A DNA stretch of 64,000 nucleotides from a virus, in the IMG/VR virus record IMGVR_UViG_3300005663_000029, positions 1 to 64,000 of that record; one strand, written 5' to 3'. Below, in pieces: positions 25,024 to 32,419 of this stretch (position 1 is its first letter; every line of letters starts with the position of its first letter). The notes beneath the pieces are model-generated. The model did no database searches. It had not been told where the DNA came from and saw only the letters and a list, made by a program, of their open reading frames with translations. The translations under genes were made by a program, and so were the position numbers.

Positions 25024-25233
25024 ATGGCTGAAGCAGCAAAATCTTCACATAAATTTAAGTTCAGAGGTATAGAGTTCGGTAAATTAAGAAACAATGCTTT
25101 GTTCTCACACGATAATGTGATGTACAAGAAGCTTAAAGTCGCCGTTGATTGTATAGGAACAGGGGTCGATAGTACTGGAAACAAGATGTATTTCGGAGAC
25201 TTATTTATGGTTCAGATGGCTATACGGTTATGA
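25024..25233 (+). CDS. Small protein, unknown
   Basis: A 69-aa basic product (MAEAAKSSHKFKFRGIEFGK) likely to be a small beta domain. It stands alone between the tmRNA and the next gene. Weak ribosome site (ATGAGGT). Confidence 0.55.
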   Translation: MAEAAKSSHKFKFRGIEFGKLRNNALFSHDNVMYKKLKVAVDCIGTGVDSTGNKMYFGDLFMVQMAIRL

Positions 25234-25310
25234 TAGCAGCTCTTTACTTTTAAGACAGTTCATGTATAAACTCTCACTTAAACCCACAACTACCTTTAAA
25301 GGAAAATAAA

Positions 25311-25772
25311 ATGAATAGTAGAGATGTGACAAACCTTTTAGCGTCTGTCCCAAGAGGGGCTAATATTACAGCTATTGTAGAAGCCTCTGCAGACGAAGAC
25401 CTGTCAAGAATCATCAGCATTGCTGGACCGTCTGGTAACGGTGTAGTTAATATGGCTTACCAGAATGGAGGAGATAAGCGTAAAATCGTTTTCTTCATTC
25501 CAGGTAACGCTATACAAACCAAAGCTCGGAAGACCGCTAAAGCAGCTCCTCCAAAGAAAGCTCGGAAGCAACGTATAGTACCTCTTCGTAGAGGTATGTC
25601 GCTTGAGCAGGAAATGGAGAAGATGAATGGGTATCTCATAGAATTCAAAGGTGACGAAGAAAAAGCTGCGGAAGCAATGGGTGTAACAGACCTAGATAAA
25701 TTCCGTAATCGTGTACGACTACACGGACTTCAGAACGTCACTGGAGCGGAAAAAGCACCGGCTGCTGAATAA
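25311..25772 (+). CDS. Fis-type helix-turn-helix protein
   Basis: A 153-aa product. The N-terminal about 70 residues form an alpha/beta domain, the middle is Lys/Ala/Pro-rich (ARKTAKAAPPKKARKQR), and the C-terminus carries EEKAAEAMGVTDLDKFRNRV, which matches the Fis-type HTH of NtrC proteins. It probably binds DNA. An intrinsic terminator follows directly (25793-25833), so it ends its transcript. Confidence 0.65.
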   Translation: MNSRDVTNLLASVPRGANITAIVEASADEDLSRIISIAGPSGNGVVNMAYQNGGDKRKIVFFIPGNAIQTKARKTAKAAPPKKARKQRIVPLRRGMSLEQEMEKMNGYLIEFKGDEEKAAEAMGVTDLDKFRNRVRLHGLQNVTGAEKAPAAE

Positions 25773-25792
25773 CTTATTCAGTAAACTTACAT

Positions 25793-25833
25793 AGAGAAGG
25801 GCTTGGTGTAACAACCAAGTCCTTTTCTCTTTA
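25793..25833 (+). terminator. Intrinsic terminator
   Basis: GGGCTTGGT pairs with ACCAAGTCC around a six-base loop, extended by AGAGAA with TTCTCT; the right arm is T-rich. Confidence 0.85.
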
Positions 25834-25896
25834 TAGACAACTCACTAGTTATAGTATTATCATCTCAGTAGAACTTAAACCACAAAGGTCTATGAG

Positions 25897-26736
25897 ATGC
25901 CTACCAAAAAGAAAAAGAAAAAAGAAGATGAAGCTATTGACGAACTAGAAGGTTTAGTCGCTGGCAACTCTACCGCCAAGGCGCTTCTCAGTTTATCTAA
26001 GCTTAAAAAAGCCTCCCTATGGCAGATACTTGCTGTCCTCGTAAGTACAGGTATTCTTGGTACAGGTACTTTTAAAGGAGCTTATGAGCAAGGAGTAGAC
26101 TGGGGTTGGTGGGGTGAACGTATTGGTAAAGCTGAACAACTTAACCGTGTAGCCTCTGAAAAGTTCGTAGGTGTATCTCCAAATGCGGCTGCGATAGTTT
26201 TAGGCTGTAAGCCTAATGAAGAGTGTCCAGTAGGTGCTGATGATCATCGTTTAGAGGTCAAAGTATTCCCAGGGAATATGGTAATGATTCAGTTGACCGT
26301 AAAGAAAGAAGTAGGCATATATACCCGCCGAGTATGGCTTACTCCAATTCCTATTGACGAGTACCTTGAAAAGAATATTAAAACAAGCTATTATCCTCCC
26401 TTCATAGAAACAGCTTACGCAGAAGAAGAGAAGAAAAAACCTAAAGCTACATGCATAGTAGACAGACAAGAACGAAAATCAACTTACAAAGACAAAAAAG
26501 CTATTGAGGTCACAATTATTTACGGTGACGGTTGTACAACCACTCACCTAGAAGATATGACCTCTGGAGAAAGTATCGATGGAACTCTCAAAAAAGATTG
26601 TTCAAAGCCTGCACCTAAACAGGCGGAAAAGGATGTTGTGGATGATGTCGTGGGTATACTCATCGACGTCGTTTTATTCCCGGTCGAACTTTTAAAGCCA
26701 CTCCTCCCTAGCGGAGAAGACTCCCCTAAAAAATAA
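25897..26736 (+). CDS. Membrane-anchored protein with Lys-rich N-terminus
   Basis: The 279-aa product opens MPTKKKKKKEDE, has one membrane helix at about residues 45-62 (LWQILAVLVSTGILGTGTF) and a large C-terminal domain with paired Cys (LGCKPNEECP; ATCIVD...DGCTT) that could form disulfides outside the cytoplasm. The final 30 residues include a second hydrophobic stretch (VVGILIDVVLFPVELLKPLL). It may act at the host envelope; a spanin-like or superinfection role is speculation. Confidence 0.6.
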   Translation: MPTKKKKKKEDEAIDELEGLVAGNSTAKALLSLSKLKKASLWQILAVLVSTGILGTGTFKGAYEQGVDWGWWGERIGKAEQLNRVASEKFVGVSPNAAAIVLGCKPNEECPVGADDHRLEVKVFPGNMVMIQLTVKKEVGIYTRRVWLTPIPIDEYLEKNIKTSYYPPFIETAYAEEEKKKPKATCIVDRQERKSTYKDKKAIEVTIIYGDGCTTTHLEDMTSGESIDGTLKKDCSKPAPKQAEKDVVDDVVGILIDVVLFPVELLKPLLPSGEDSPKK

Positions 26737-26740
26737 CTGA

Positions 26741-26817
26741 GGTCGAGTAGCTCAGTTGGTAGTAGCACTAGACTGAAAATCTAGGTGTCACTGGTTCAAT
26801 TCCGGTCTCGACCACCA
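26741..26817 (+). tRNA. tRNA-Phe (GAA)
   Basis: Acceptor GGTCGAG/CTCGACC, anticodon stem CTAGA/TCTAG with loop CTGAAAA, T loop TTCAATT and encoded ACCA. First tRNA of the cluster. Confidence 0.95.
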
Positions 26818-26821
26818 CAGT

Positions 26822-26908
26822 GGGTCAGTGCCTGAGTGTGTCAAAAGGACCGGGCTGTAAACCCGGTGGCTTCGGCCTACGTTGGTTCGAATCCAACCTG
26901 ACCCACCA
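26822..26908 (+). tRNA. tRNA-Tyr (GTA), class II
   Basis: Acceptor GGGTCAG/CTGACCC, anticodon stem CCGGG/CCCGG with loop CTGTAAA, a long variable arm and encoded ACCA. Confidence 0.95.
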
Positions 26909-26931
26909 CTGCAATCTTAAAGGAGACTAAC

Positions 26932-27168
26932 ATGCAAACAGAGAAGCCTATAATACCTAACCCTATACATTGCCAAGAAGGATTTCATGGACCTGACTAT
27001 GAAGCTCACCGATTCCCTAACGGGTGGTATTATGTAAAAGTCGACAAAGATTTTAAAAGCCTGCCAGACATAGACGCAATGGTGGCAACCTTTGAAATGA
27101 TTCAGGACAAAAAAACTCCTTGGGTAGGGCCTTTTAATTCATTAGAAACACTTCAAGCAGCAGTTTAA
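26932..27168 (+). CDS. Small protein within the tRNA cluster
   Basis: A 78-aa alpha/beta product containing WYYVKVDKDFKSLPD and TPWVGPFNSLETLQAA. Strong AAAGGAGACTAAC site. It resembles many short host-takeover genes in having no recognisable domain. Confidence 0.6.
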   Translation: MQTEKPIIPNPIHCQEGFHGPDYEAHRFPNGWYYVKVDKDFKSLPDIDAMVATFEMIQDKKTPWVGPFNSLETLQAAV

Positions 27169-27177
27169 TATAACAGC

Positions 27178-27274
27178 GGAAGGATAATCCGAAAGATTGC
27201 TGGTTACCGGATGCGGTTTTGAAAACCGTTAGGTGTAAAAGCCGTGTAGGGTTCGAATCCCACTCCTTCCGCCA
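27178..27274 (+). tRNA. tRNA-Ser (TGA), class II
   Basis: Acceptor GGAAGGA/TCCTTCC, anticodon stem GCGGT/ACCGT with loop TTTGAAA, long variable arm, encoded GCCA. Confidence 0.9.
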
Positions 27275-27299
27275 GCAATTATACAAAGGAAACAGGAAC

Positions 27300-27446
27300 A
27301 TGACAGAACAAGAGAAAAAGGCTAAGGCAGCCGCAGCTGACTATGTTAGCAAGCTATTTAAAGGAGAAGCCGACTATTCCGACGGTATAGCCCTTATTGA
27401 TTACCTTGAAGAATTATGCCTACAGAGCAGCGGTTCGTCAGGGTAG
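27300..27446 (+). CDS. 48-aa protein, unknown
   Basis: Starts at ATG 27300 behind AAAGGAAACAGG. A single amphipathic, mostly acidic helix pair (EKKAKAAAADYVSKLFKGEA). The stop is TAG. Confidence 0.5.
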   Translation: MTEQEKKAKAAAADYVSKLFKGEADYSDGIALIDYLEELCLQSSGSSG

Positions 27447-27473
27447 TAGGCAGAACAATTATAGGAGAACACT

Positions 27474-27713
27474 ATGAAATTAAGCGAATTTATAAAGCAA
27501 CTACAAGAACTGGATCAAGACAAAGAAGTTATAATGTCCATAGATCCAGAAGGAAACGGCTTCCATGCTGTCCCTGAAGAATTTCTTGGAGAAGGTTTTT
27601 GTACTACGGAGTATTGTAGAGAATTTCTAAGTAGTACAGATACTGAAGCAGTCGAAGAATATAAGTGTGAATCCAGCGACAAATGGATTCCGTGCTACTG
27701 TATCTTTCCTTAA
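27474..27713 (+). CDS. Small acidic protein with Cys pairs
   Basis: A 79-aa product beginning MKLSEFIKQLQELDQDKEVI, a start seen in several small phage protein families, followed by an acidic, Cys-containing C-terminus (ends WIPCYCIFP). AGGAG site. Function unknown. Confidence 0.6.
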   Translation: MKLSEFIKQLQELDQDKEVIMSIDPEGNGFHAVPEEFLGEGFCTTEYCREFLSSTDTEAVEEYKCESSDKWIPCYCIFP

Positions 27714-27721
27714 ACAATAAC

Positions 27722-27776
27722 GCCCTAGTAGCTCAGCCCGGATAGTAGCATATGATTACGAAGCCACATGTCGGGG
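27722..27776 (+). pseudogene. 5' part of a split tRNA (Arg ACG-like)
   Basis: GCCCTAG, TAGCTCAG and a TTACGAA loop are the 5' part of a tRNA whose 3' part (28534-28556, CTAGGGC then ACCA) lies beyond an inserted endonuclease gene. The two acceptor arms are fully complementary. The break is in the T arm just after CGGGG. The anticodon stem does not pair well, so the gene was probably already decaying or has decayed since insertion. Confidence 0.6.
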
Positions 27777-28496
27777 ACTATCTTGACTACCAAATAGATC
27801 TACTAAGATATTTATATGGTATTCGATAATCCCTAAATACTTGTAAAACTCCTTTACCTTAAAGTGCGTAAGTTTTGAACAGTTAATAATAAGTAAAGAT
27901 ATATTTTCTTGAGTACATCGACTACTCTTCTTAGAATCATTAGTTTGGATCTGCTCTAACTTTTCTTGACCAAAGATAGGTTTATAATGAAAAATACCAT
28001 TTATCTCAAAAGCTAGATTTAGAGAAGGGATATAAATATCAAGTTCAGATTCAATAATTTTCTTATAATTAAAGAGAATCTCTAAATCAGGATATAGTTC
28101 AACAAGACGTCGCTCTAACCAAATTTCCAACTTAGATCTACGAATGCCGTAAGACTTATGAGCATTATTATACTTTGCCGCACACGATTTTGAGCAGAAG
28201 CAGTTTTTTGATCTGATACTCTGTGAAAAGATTCTCTTAAACACTTTCTTACACTTAACACAATAATACTCTTTGGTTAATTCTAATCCCTTACTTACTA
28301 CTTGATATTTTATAGAACAAGATGAAGAGCAGAAACGATTCTTAAATCCATGGTTAATCTTCGACTGTACTCTATTCTTTCTAGCTGAAGCATCTTTTCT
28401 ACAATACTCACAAAGCATAGGAACAACTTCCCTGGATTTAAATTGAGATAGCAATTTAGGATTTTCTATAAATTGTCGAATTTTATACGTCTTCAT
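27756..28496 (-). CDS. Homing-type endonuclease, Vsr/EDxHD-like, inserted in a tRNA
   Basis: The 246-aa product has two or three N-terminal treble-clef zinc modules (CEYCRKD, CSSSCS, CVKCKKVF, CSKSCAAK) and a C-terminal nuclease domain: RSKLEIWLERRL, then ELDIYIPSLNLAFEINGIFH. That strand-loop-strand with Asp, Glu and His matches Vsr-like or EDxHD homing endonucleases. It lies antisense inside a tRNA gene, and its last codons read into the tRNA 5' half. TATGATATAAAGG just upstream of its start is a likely -10 region. Confidence 0.7.
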   Translation of the reverse strand: MKTYKIRQFIENPKLLSQFKSREVVPMLCEYCRKDASARKNRVQSKINHGFKNRFCSSSCSIKYQVVSKGLELTKEYYCVKCKKVFKRIFSQSIRSKNCFCSKSCAAKYNNAHKSYGIRRSKLEIWLERRLVELYPDLEILFNYKKIIESELDIYIPSLNLAFEINGIFHYKPIFGQEKLEQIQTNDSKKSSRCTQENISLLIINCSKLTHFKVKEFYKYLGIIEYHINILVDLFGSQDSPRHVAS

Positions 28497-28533
28497 GTTA
28501 CCTTTATATCATAAAGAAAAAAGAAAAACACCT

Positions 28534-28556
28534 AACAAATCCCTCCTAGGGCACCA
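28534..28556 (+). pseudogene. 3' part of the split tRNA
   Basis: AACAAAT (T loop position), CCCTC, acceptor CTAGGGC and ACCA. It complements the acceptor GCCCTAG at 27722. The trailer AGCAATACTTAAAGG that follows other tRNAs here also follows this one, supporting the reading. Confidence 0.6.
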
Positions 28557-28580
28557 AGCAATACTTAAAGGAGAATTAAA

Positions 28581-28901
28581 GTGGAAAATACAACACAGTA
28601 CAACAATCATTACGGTTCGCTGACCTTAGACATAGTAGGGGAGGAACAGTTAGCTAGGAATTTCACATCTGCTGACGTTCCCGATGACTGCTTCATCGAC
28701 CTAAATACTGCTGAAGAGGTAGCGTTAATTACAGAGAACCGGGGCATCCAGATAGCATTTCGTTGGATCACTGAGAAGGAAGTACCAGACCCCAAACAAG
28801 GGTATATCCTATTACATCGGTCACCTTCTGTGGTAGTGCTAACAAGGCTTTCGAGTCTTGATTACACACACAGTACCGGACCGCGTGATGCATTGTTTTA
28901 G
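28581..28901 (+). CDS. Unknown protein, GTG start
   Basis: A 106-aa product; GTG is preceded by AAAGGAGAATTAAA. Mixed alpha/beta, no Cys or membrane segment. Stop TAG. Confidence 0.55.
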   Translation: MENTTQYNNHYGSLTLDIVGEEQLARNFTSADVPDDCFIDLNTAEEVALITENRGIQIAFRWITEKEVPDPKQGYILLHRSPSVVVLTRLSSLDYTHSTGPRDALF

Positions 28902-28943
28902 AACACTCGAAGGAACGCCCAGCATTCATTTAAGGAGAACATT

Positions 28944-29144
28944 ATGACAGATGAACAGAAAGCAGCCTATGTAGTCGCCGCAAGCGTAGAAGCTTTTGCA
29001 GAGATACAAGGTATGATCACCACCAACAAGGAACGGGAAGCAGACGGTAAAGCTCTAGCCTATGATGAAGAGGCCTTCAGTAAGATAGCCTACAAGCATG
29101 GAATAGATAACAATTCCATGATAATATTATTTCACGGCCACTAG
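28944..29144 (+). CDS. Small helical protein, unknown
   Basis: A 66-aa helical, acidic product behind AAGGAGAAC. Stop TAG. No family. Confidence 0.55.
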   Translation: MTDEQKAAYVVAASVEAFAEIQGMITTNKEREADGKALAYDEEAFSKIAYKHGIDNNSMIILFHGH

Positions 29145-29167
29145 AAGCTAATTCCGAAGGAGTGAAA

Positions 29168-29329
29168 ATGAATCAGAAAGTAACAATGCAGGCTAAGTGT
29201 ATAAACGGACATAAATTTGAGGTAGACATAAAGCAGGCCGAACGAGATGGTGTCGTTATGTGTCCTGAATGTTTTAATCCAGCAACTGTTGAGAGAGCAG
29301 AAGTAACTTCCAAATTTAAAGTAAAATAA
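29168..29329 (+). CDS. 53-aa zinc-ribbon-like protein
   Basis: ATG at 29168 behind GAAGGAG. The product holds CxNGH near its start and MCPECF in the middle, a C...H...CxxC set compatible with one zinc site. Similar tiny zinc ribbons occur at 34401. Confidence 0.55.
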   Translation: MNQKVTMQAKCINGHKFEVDIKQAERDGVVMCPECFNPATVERAEVTSKFKVK

Positions 29330-29343
29330 CCACAATTATATAA

Positions 29344-29421
29344 CCACTAGAAGCTCAGTCTGGTTCGAGCACTCGGCTGATAACCGAGCGGTCATTGGTT
29401 CAAATCCAATCTAGTGGACCA
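29344..29421 (+). tRNA. tRNA-Ile (GAT)
   Basis: Acceptor CCACTAG/CTAGTGG, anticodon stem CTCGG/CCGAG with loop CTGATAA, T loop TTCAAAT, encoded ACCA. Confidence 0.95.
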
Positions 29422-29442
29422 GCAATTTTAAGGAAATACAAA

Positions 29443-29652
29443 GTGATTACACTCAAGGCAGTTGACAATATAGGAATAGCCAATATTCCTAGTGACAATC
29501 AACCAGGTATATGTATCGACTTTAAGATGGAGAATGGAACCTTTATAGAGGACACCAGTTATACGCATGTTTGTGGGCAAGTGATGATGAGTACCCTAGA
29601 AGCAAAAACATTACATAATCTCTTAAACATACAATTTGGATCGGAACGATAA
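29443..29652 (+). CDS. Unknown 69-aa protein, GTG start
   Basis: The start at GTG 29443 follows AAGGAAATAC and avoids the tRNA-Ile; earlier codons in frame lie inside the tRNA. Beta-rich, no motif. The AAGGAAATAC is part of the conserved trailer after the tRNA. Confidence 0.5.
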   Translation: MITLKAVDNIGIANIPSDNQPGICIDFKMENGTFIEDTSYTHVCGQVMMSTLEAKTLHNLLNIQFGSER

Positions 29653-29653
29653 A

Positions 29654-29932
29654 ATGAATCAAGAACCGGGAGAACTAAGAAAACATATTACTTACGAAGA
29701 CCAAGGTGATGCAGAAAGGTTTGTAAATGAGATTCTCCATAAAGCTAAGATGAAACATGGTCGTGGAGCTTTTATTAACAAACACGAAGCACTGGGAATC
29801 TTAATAGAGGAAATATACGAATTAGTTAAAGCAGTCCACTCTAATGACGAAGAAAAAGTAAAACACGAGTTAGCAGATGTAGCTCTAACAGCAATATGGG
29901 CTATAGCTTCAATAGATGTGAATGCGGGATAG
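29654..29932 (+). CDS. MazG-like nucleotide pyrophosphohydrolase
   Basis: A 92-aa product of the MazG/MazG-like helical fold. LIEEIYELVKAV and ELADVALTAIW supply the EExxE...ExxD metal-binding set. Such enzymes hydrolyse NTPs or dNTPs, or lower ppGpp effects in infected cells. It belongs to a run of genes with TAA/ATG spacing of one base. A second member is at 32123. Confidence 0.75.
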   Translation: MNQEPGELRKHITYEDQGDAERFVNEILHKAKMKHGRGAFINKHEALGILIEEIYELVKAVHSNDEEKVKHELADVALTAIWAIASIDVNAG

Positions 29933-29938
29933 TACAAA

Positions 29939-30118
29939 ATGTCATATAAAAAACAAGCTGAAGTTTTCCAGGAGTTACGTGAACTAGTAAAAAAGTATAA
30001 TGTAACTGTTGTAACTGCTATTCAACCCAGATCTCTACATTCAATACCTACACTACCAGATGATCAGGAATTTATTTTTATAGACTATCCAGATACGATC
30101 CTGAAGGACAAAAAATGA
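29939..30118 (+). CDS. 59-aa RecA-fold-like fragment
   Basis: A short frame (ATG 29939) ending in an ATGA overlap with the next gene. ELRELVKKYNVTVVTAIQP followed by EFIFIDYPDTI looks like the Walker B strand region of DnaB/RecA-type ATPases, without a P-loop. It could be a remnant or a stand-alone peptide that mimics part of a helicase. The similarity is by eye only. Confidence 0.45.
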   Translation: MSYKKQAEVFQELRELVKKYNVTVVTAIQPRSLHSIPTLPDDQEFIFIDYPDTILKDKK

Positions 30119-30858
30119 AACTAAATCGAGTAACTATTACAGGAGTTGACGATCACGTATCTTCTGCCGATATGTACGCTCTTTCTAAAAAATACCCATT
30201 CGTAGAGTGGGGTATTTTAATAAGCACTAAACAAGGACGTGACAGGTATCCTTCAAGCAATTGGATTGGTGAATTAGGAAAATGGGCTTATCAGTTAGAG
30301 AATAAGATAAATCTGGCTTTACATATTTGCGGCTCAGTGGCTAAAGCTTTTGTTGAAGGTGAGGAAATTTCAGCCCCTCAGTGGCTAAAGTATTTTGGCT
30401 TCAATCCTGATTACATGGGAGAAGTATTTTCTCGGATACAGATAAATGTTCAAAAGTATCCTGACGATCTGACCGGATTCGCATGGTGGGTAGATGTAAT
30501 GCGTAACCGGAAGATAGATATCATCACTCAGCATAAGAGTAATACTGTAGACCTGTGGAAAAAGACAGCAGCTTTAAATATCCGACACCATGTTCTATTT
30601 GACAGTAGTGGTGGTAGAGGAGTATCGGTTTTAGAAAAAGGACTCCCTATACCTATTACTGGACACTATTGTGGATGGGCTGGAGGAATAACACCAGAGA
30701 ATATATCAGATATTTTAGAGGCTTTCGAACAATCTCCAGCAGGTATAGGTTGGATAGATATGGAGACTGGTGTACGAACAGATGATAGATTAGATTTATT
30801 TAAGGTTGAAGAAGTATTAGCTGTGTGCGAACCTTACGTACGTATAGACGCGGGATAG
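30115..30858 (+). CDS. TIM-barrel protein, phosphoribosylanthranilate-isomerase-like
   Basis: A 247-aa product with alternating strands and helices of a TIM barrel: VTITGVDDHV, VEWGILIS, LALHICGSVAKAF, HVLFDSSGGRG, and a C-terminal GITPENISDILEAF then IGWIDMETGVR. The last part resembles the phosphate-binding end of TrpF-like barrels. The usual TrpF Cys/Asp catalytic pair is not obvious, so enzyme identity is open. Its stop codon lies inside the partial tRNA that follows. Confidence 0.6.
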   Translation: MKLNRVTITGVDDHVSSADMYALSKKYPFVEWGILISTKQGRDRYPSSNWIGELGKWAYQLENKINLALHICGSVAKAFVEGEEISAPQWLKYFGFNPDYMGEVFSRIQINVQKYPDDLTGFAWWVDVMRNRKIDIITQHKSNTVDLWKKTAALNIRHHVLFDSSGGRGVSVLEKGLPIPITGHYCGWAGGITPENISDILEAFEQSPAGIGWIDMETGVRTDDRLDLFKVEEVLAVCEPYVRIDAG

Positions 30859-30889
30859 ACTGGAGTTGGTTCCAGCGTAGGTCTCATAT
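30849..30889 (+). pseudogene. tRNA-Met-like 5' half, ends after anticodon loop
   Basis: CGCGGGATAG, a D arm CTGG/CCAG around AGTTGGTT, and loop CTCATAT (anticodon CAT) are recognisable; the CGCGGGA start is fMet-like. The sequence leaves tRNA character exactly after position 38, where CTTGACA begins, and an HNH gene follows. No matching 3' half is found; a CCAGCTACCA remnant with the usual trailer lies after the HNH gene (31291-31300). Confidence 0.65.
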
Positions 30890-30925
30890 CTTGACAAAGA
30901 TATTTGAACCCCATAAGCTGTCGGT

Positions 30926-31282
30926 ATGGCCTATAAAGACAAAGAGAAGCAGAAGCAAGCGGCAAAACAACATTACGAAGCTAACAAAGAAATATATAAA
31001 GAGAGATCACGGTTATCTAAACGAAAGCAGTTCGCTCTTCGCAAGAAGTTTATCGCAGACTATTTGTCACAGCATCCTTGTGTGGACTGCGGCTTTTCAG
31101 ATATCCGTGCTCTTGATTTTGACCATGTTCGCGGGGAGAAAGAAGACTCTGTTTCAAATCTTGTAAAGAGATGTGTGTCTATGAATAGGATAAGGGCTGA
31201 GATTGAAAAGTGTGAAATTAGATGTGCTAATTGTCATCGGATAAGAACACATAAAACTTTATGGGAAAAGAAAGTAGAGTAA
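30926..31282 (+). CDS. HNH endonuclease 1 of the tRNA cluster
   Basis: A 118-aa product: Lys-rich helical N-terminus (DKEKQKQAAKQHYEA), then CVDCG, LDFDHVRG and CEIRCANCHRIRTH, a compact HNH fold with a CxxC/CxxC zinc site. The start lies 29 bases after TTGACA with TAAGCT at the -10 distance, so a leaderless mRNA is possible. It follows a tRNA-Met-like 5' half. Homing endonucleases of this type cut DNA and spread their own gene. Confidence 0.8.
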   Translation: MAYKDKEKQKQAAKQHYEANKEIYKERSRLSKRKQFALRKKFIADYLSQHPCVDCGFSDIRALDFDHVRGEKEDSVSNLVKRCVSMNRIRAEIEKCEIRCANCHRIRTHKTLWEKKVE

Positions 31283-31310
31283 GGCCCCATTCCAGCTACC
31301 AGCAATTATA

Positions 31311-31402
31311 GGAAGGGTGTCAGAACTGGCTATTGAGCCTGACTGCTAATCAGGTGGTCGGCGTAAGTCGGCTTGTGGGTTCGAGTCCCACTCCTTCCGC
31401 CA
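31311..31402 (+). tRNA. tRNA-Ser (GCT), class II
   Basis: Acceptor GGAAGGG/TCCTTCC, anticodon stem CCTGA/TCAGG with loop CTGCTAA, long variable arm, encoded GCCA. Confidence 0.95.
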
Positions 31403-31427
31403 CGCAATTATACTCGAATCTTATAGT

Positions 31428-31504
31428 GTCGGCGTAGCTAAGTTGGTTAAAGCGTCGGTCTGCAAAACCGATCATCGACGGTTCGATTCCGTCCGCCGAC
31501 TCCA
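31428..31504 (+). tRNA. tRNA-Cys (GCA)
   Basis: Acceptor GTCGGCG/CGCCGAC, anticodon stem TCGGT/ACCGA with loop CTGCAAA, encoded TCCA. Confidence 0.95.
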
Positions 31505-31505
31505 A

Positions 31506-31581
31506 GGGTCGTTGGTTGTAACTGGTAACACACAAGACTCCAAATCTTGAGTCAGGGGTTCGAGTCCTCTACTTCCCGCCA
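31506..31581 (+). tRNA. tRNA-Trp (CCA), mismatched acceptor
   Basis: Anticodon stem CAAGA/TCTTG with loop CTCCAAA and a good T arm. The acceptor GGGTCGT/ACTTCCC has two mismatches (T-T and C-T), so this copy may be weak or decaying. It starts one base after the tRNA-Cys CCA. Confidence 0.75.
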
Positions 31582-31616
31582 TTGAAATATTTGTACAGTT
31601 AGTTTATTATCTCTTC

Positions 31617-31692
31617 GGGGCCGTAGCTCAGTAGAGAGAGCATCTGCCTTACACGCAGAAAGTCGTCAGTTCAAGCCTGACCAGTCCTACCA
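31617..31692 (+). tRNA. tRNA-Val (TAC)
   Basis: D stem GCTC/GAGC, anticodon stem TCTGC/GCAGA with loop CTTACAC, T stem GTCAG/CTGAC, encoded ACCA. The acceptor has two G-T pairs and one mismatch, and the D loop lacks the usual GG. Confidence 0.85.
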
Positions 31693-31693
31693 C

Positions 31694-31774
31694 GGTGACG
31701 TAGCTTAAAAGACTAGGTAAAGTACCTCCCTGTCAAGGAGGTTTATGTGGGTTCAAATCCCATCGTCACCGCCA
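31694..31774 (+). tRNA. tRNA-Asp (GTC)
   Basis: Acceptor GGTGACG/CGTCACC, anticodon stem CCTCC/GGAGG with loop CTGTCAA, a long D loop, encoded GCCA. Confidence 0.9.
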
Positions 31775-31796
31775 TTTAATTTAGCTACTCTTTATG

Positions 31797-31802
31797 TTAT
31801 AA
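31797..31802 (+). promoter_or_regulatory. Candidate -10 box inside the tRNA cluster
   Basis: TTATAAGAGATACATAG stands 11 bases before tRNA-Glu and matches the recurrent YATAAG motif. Confidence 0.45.
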
Positions 31803-31812
31803 GAGATACATA

Positions 31813-31889
31813 GACTCCATCGTCTAGCTTGGTTAGGACACCAGGTTTTCGCCCTGGCAACATGGGTTCAAATCCCGTTGGAGTCACCA
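31813..31889 (+). tRNA. tRNA-Glu (TTC)
   Basis: Acceptor GACTCCA/TGGAGTC, anticodon stem CCAGG/CCTGG with loop TTTTCGC, encoded ACCA. Confidence 0.95.
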
Positions 31890-31891
31890 AA

Positions 31892-31977
31892 GCCGGAGTG
31901 GTGGAACTAGGCAGACACGCGAGGTTTAGGACCTCGTGCCTTCGGGTGTGCGAGTTCGATTCTCGCCTCCGGCACCA
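31892..31977 (+). tRNA. tRNA-Leu (TAG), class II
   Basis: Acceptor GCCGGAG/CTCCGGC, anticodon stem CGAGG/CCTCG with loop TTTAGGA, long variable arm, encoded ACCA. Confidence 0.95.
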
Positions 31978-31980
31978 AAC

Positions 31981-32010
31981 TATCTTCCTAACCAAAAGTT
32001 AGGTAAGATA
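31981..32010 (+). terminator. Hairpin after the tRNA-Leu
   Basis: TATCTTCCTAAC and GTTAGGTAAGATA form a 12-pair stem with one bulge and an AAAA-containing loop. No T run follows, so it may end, protect or process the tRNA transcript. Confidence 0.5.
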
Positions 32011-32062
32011 TAAACGTATCGCCAGGAAGTATCCCCTGCCTGTAAGTCGATACACCTATAGG

Positions 32063-32096
32063 CCCACCTGTCTAGCCCCACCGCTAGATGGGTGGG
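32063..32096 (+). terminator. Very stable 14-bp hairpin
   Basis: CCCACCTGTCTAGC pairs over its whole length with GCTAGATGGGTGGG (two G-T) around six bases. TCTGAAATTTT follows. It separates the tRNA run from the next gene. Confidence 0.6.
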
Positions 32097-32122
32097 TCTG
32101 AAATTTTAAAAGGAGCTTTTCT

Positions 32123-32419
32123 ATGGAGAAATACGCAGAATTTGCAATACACGCTATCCACTGGGCAAGAGAGACTTTTGGTGGAGGTAAAGAACGGATC
32201 GTACCTGTCGTTAAACATATACACAAAGAAGCTGAGGAGTTATTAGAGCATCCACTAGACCCTGTAGAAGCAGCAGACATACTTATACTCCTACTCAGAC
32301 ATTCAGACCTAGTGGGCTACGATTTACTGGAAGAGGCTAAAAAGAAGCTTGAGATAAACAAAAAACGTAAATGGGGCAAACCTGATTCGGAGGGAATAAT
32401 TGAACACATCCGAGACTAG
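32123..32419 (+). CDS. MazG-like dATP/dGTP pyrophosphohydrolase
   Basis: The 98-aa product fits the small phage dNTP-pyrophosphohydrolase family. WARETFGGGKERIVPVVKHI is followed by HKEAEELLEHP and PVEAADILILLLR, supplying the E...E and ExxD metal ligands. In phages with modified bases these enzymes remove the normal dATP or dGTP from the pool; no base-modification gene was recognised in this window. Its stop overlaps the next gene by 20 bases. Confidence 0.75.
   Translation: MEKYAEFAIHAIHWARETFGGGKERIVPVVKHIHKEAEELLEHPLDPVEAADILILLLRHSDLVGYDLLEEAKKKLEINKKRKWGKPDSEGIIEHIRD

Noticed and set aside
31350-31995. Minus-strand frames with VGLEPTSRLTPTT, GIEPSMIGFADRRFNQL and TPTGFEPMLPGRKPG
   Set aside because: These are the well-known spurious proteins obtained by translating the antisense of tRNA genes; they coincide with tRNA-Ser, Cys, Trp, Glu and Leu. 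The same holds for the GFEPTSPRPKRG frame at 35328-35672.
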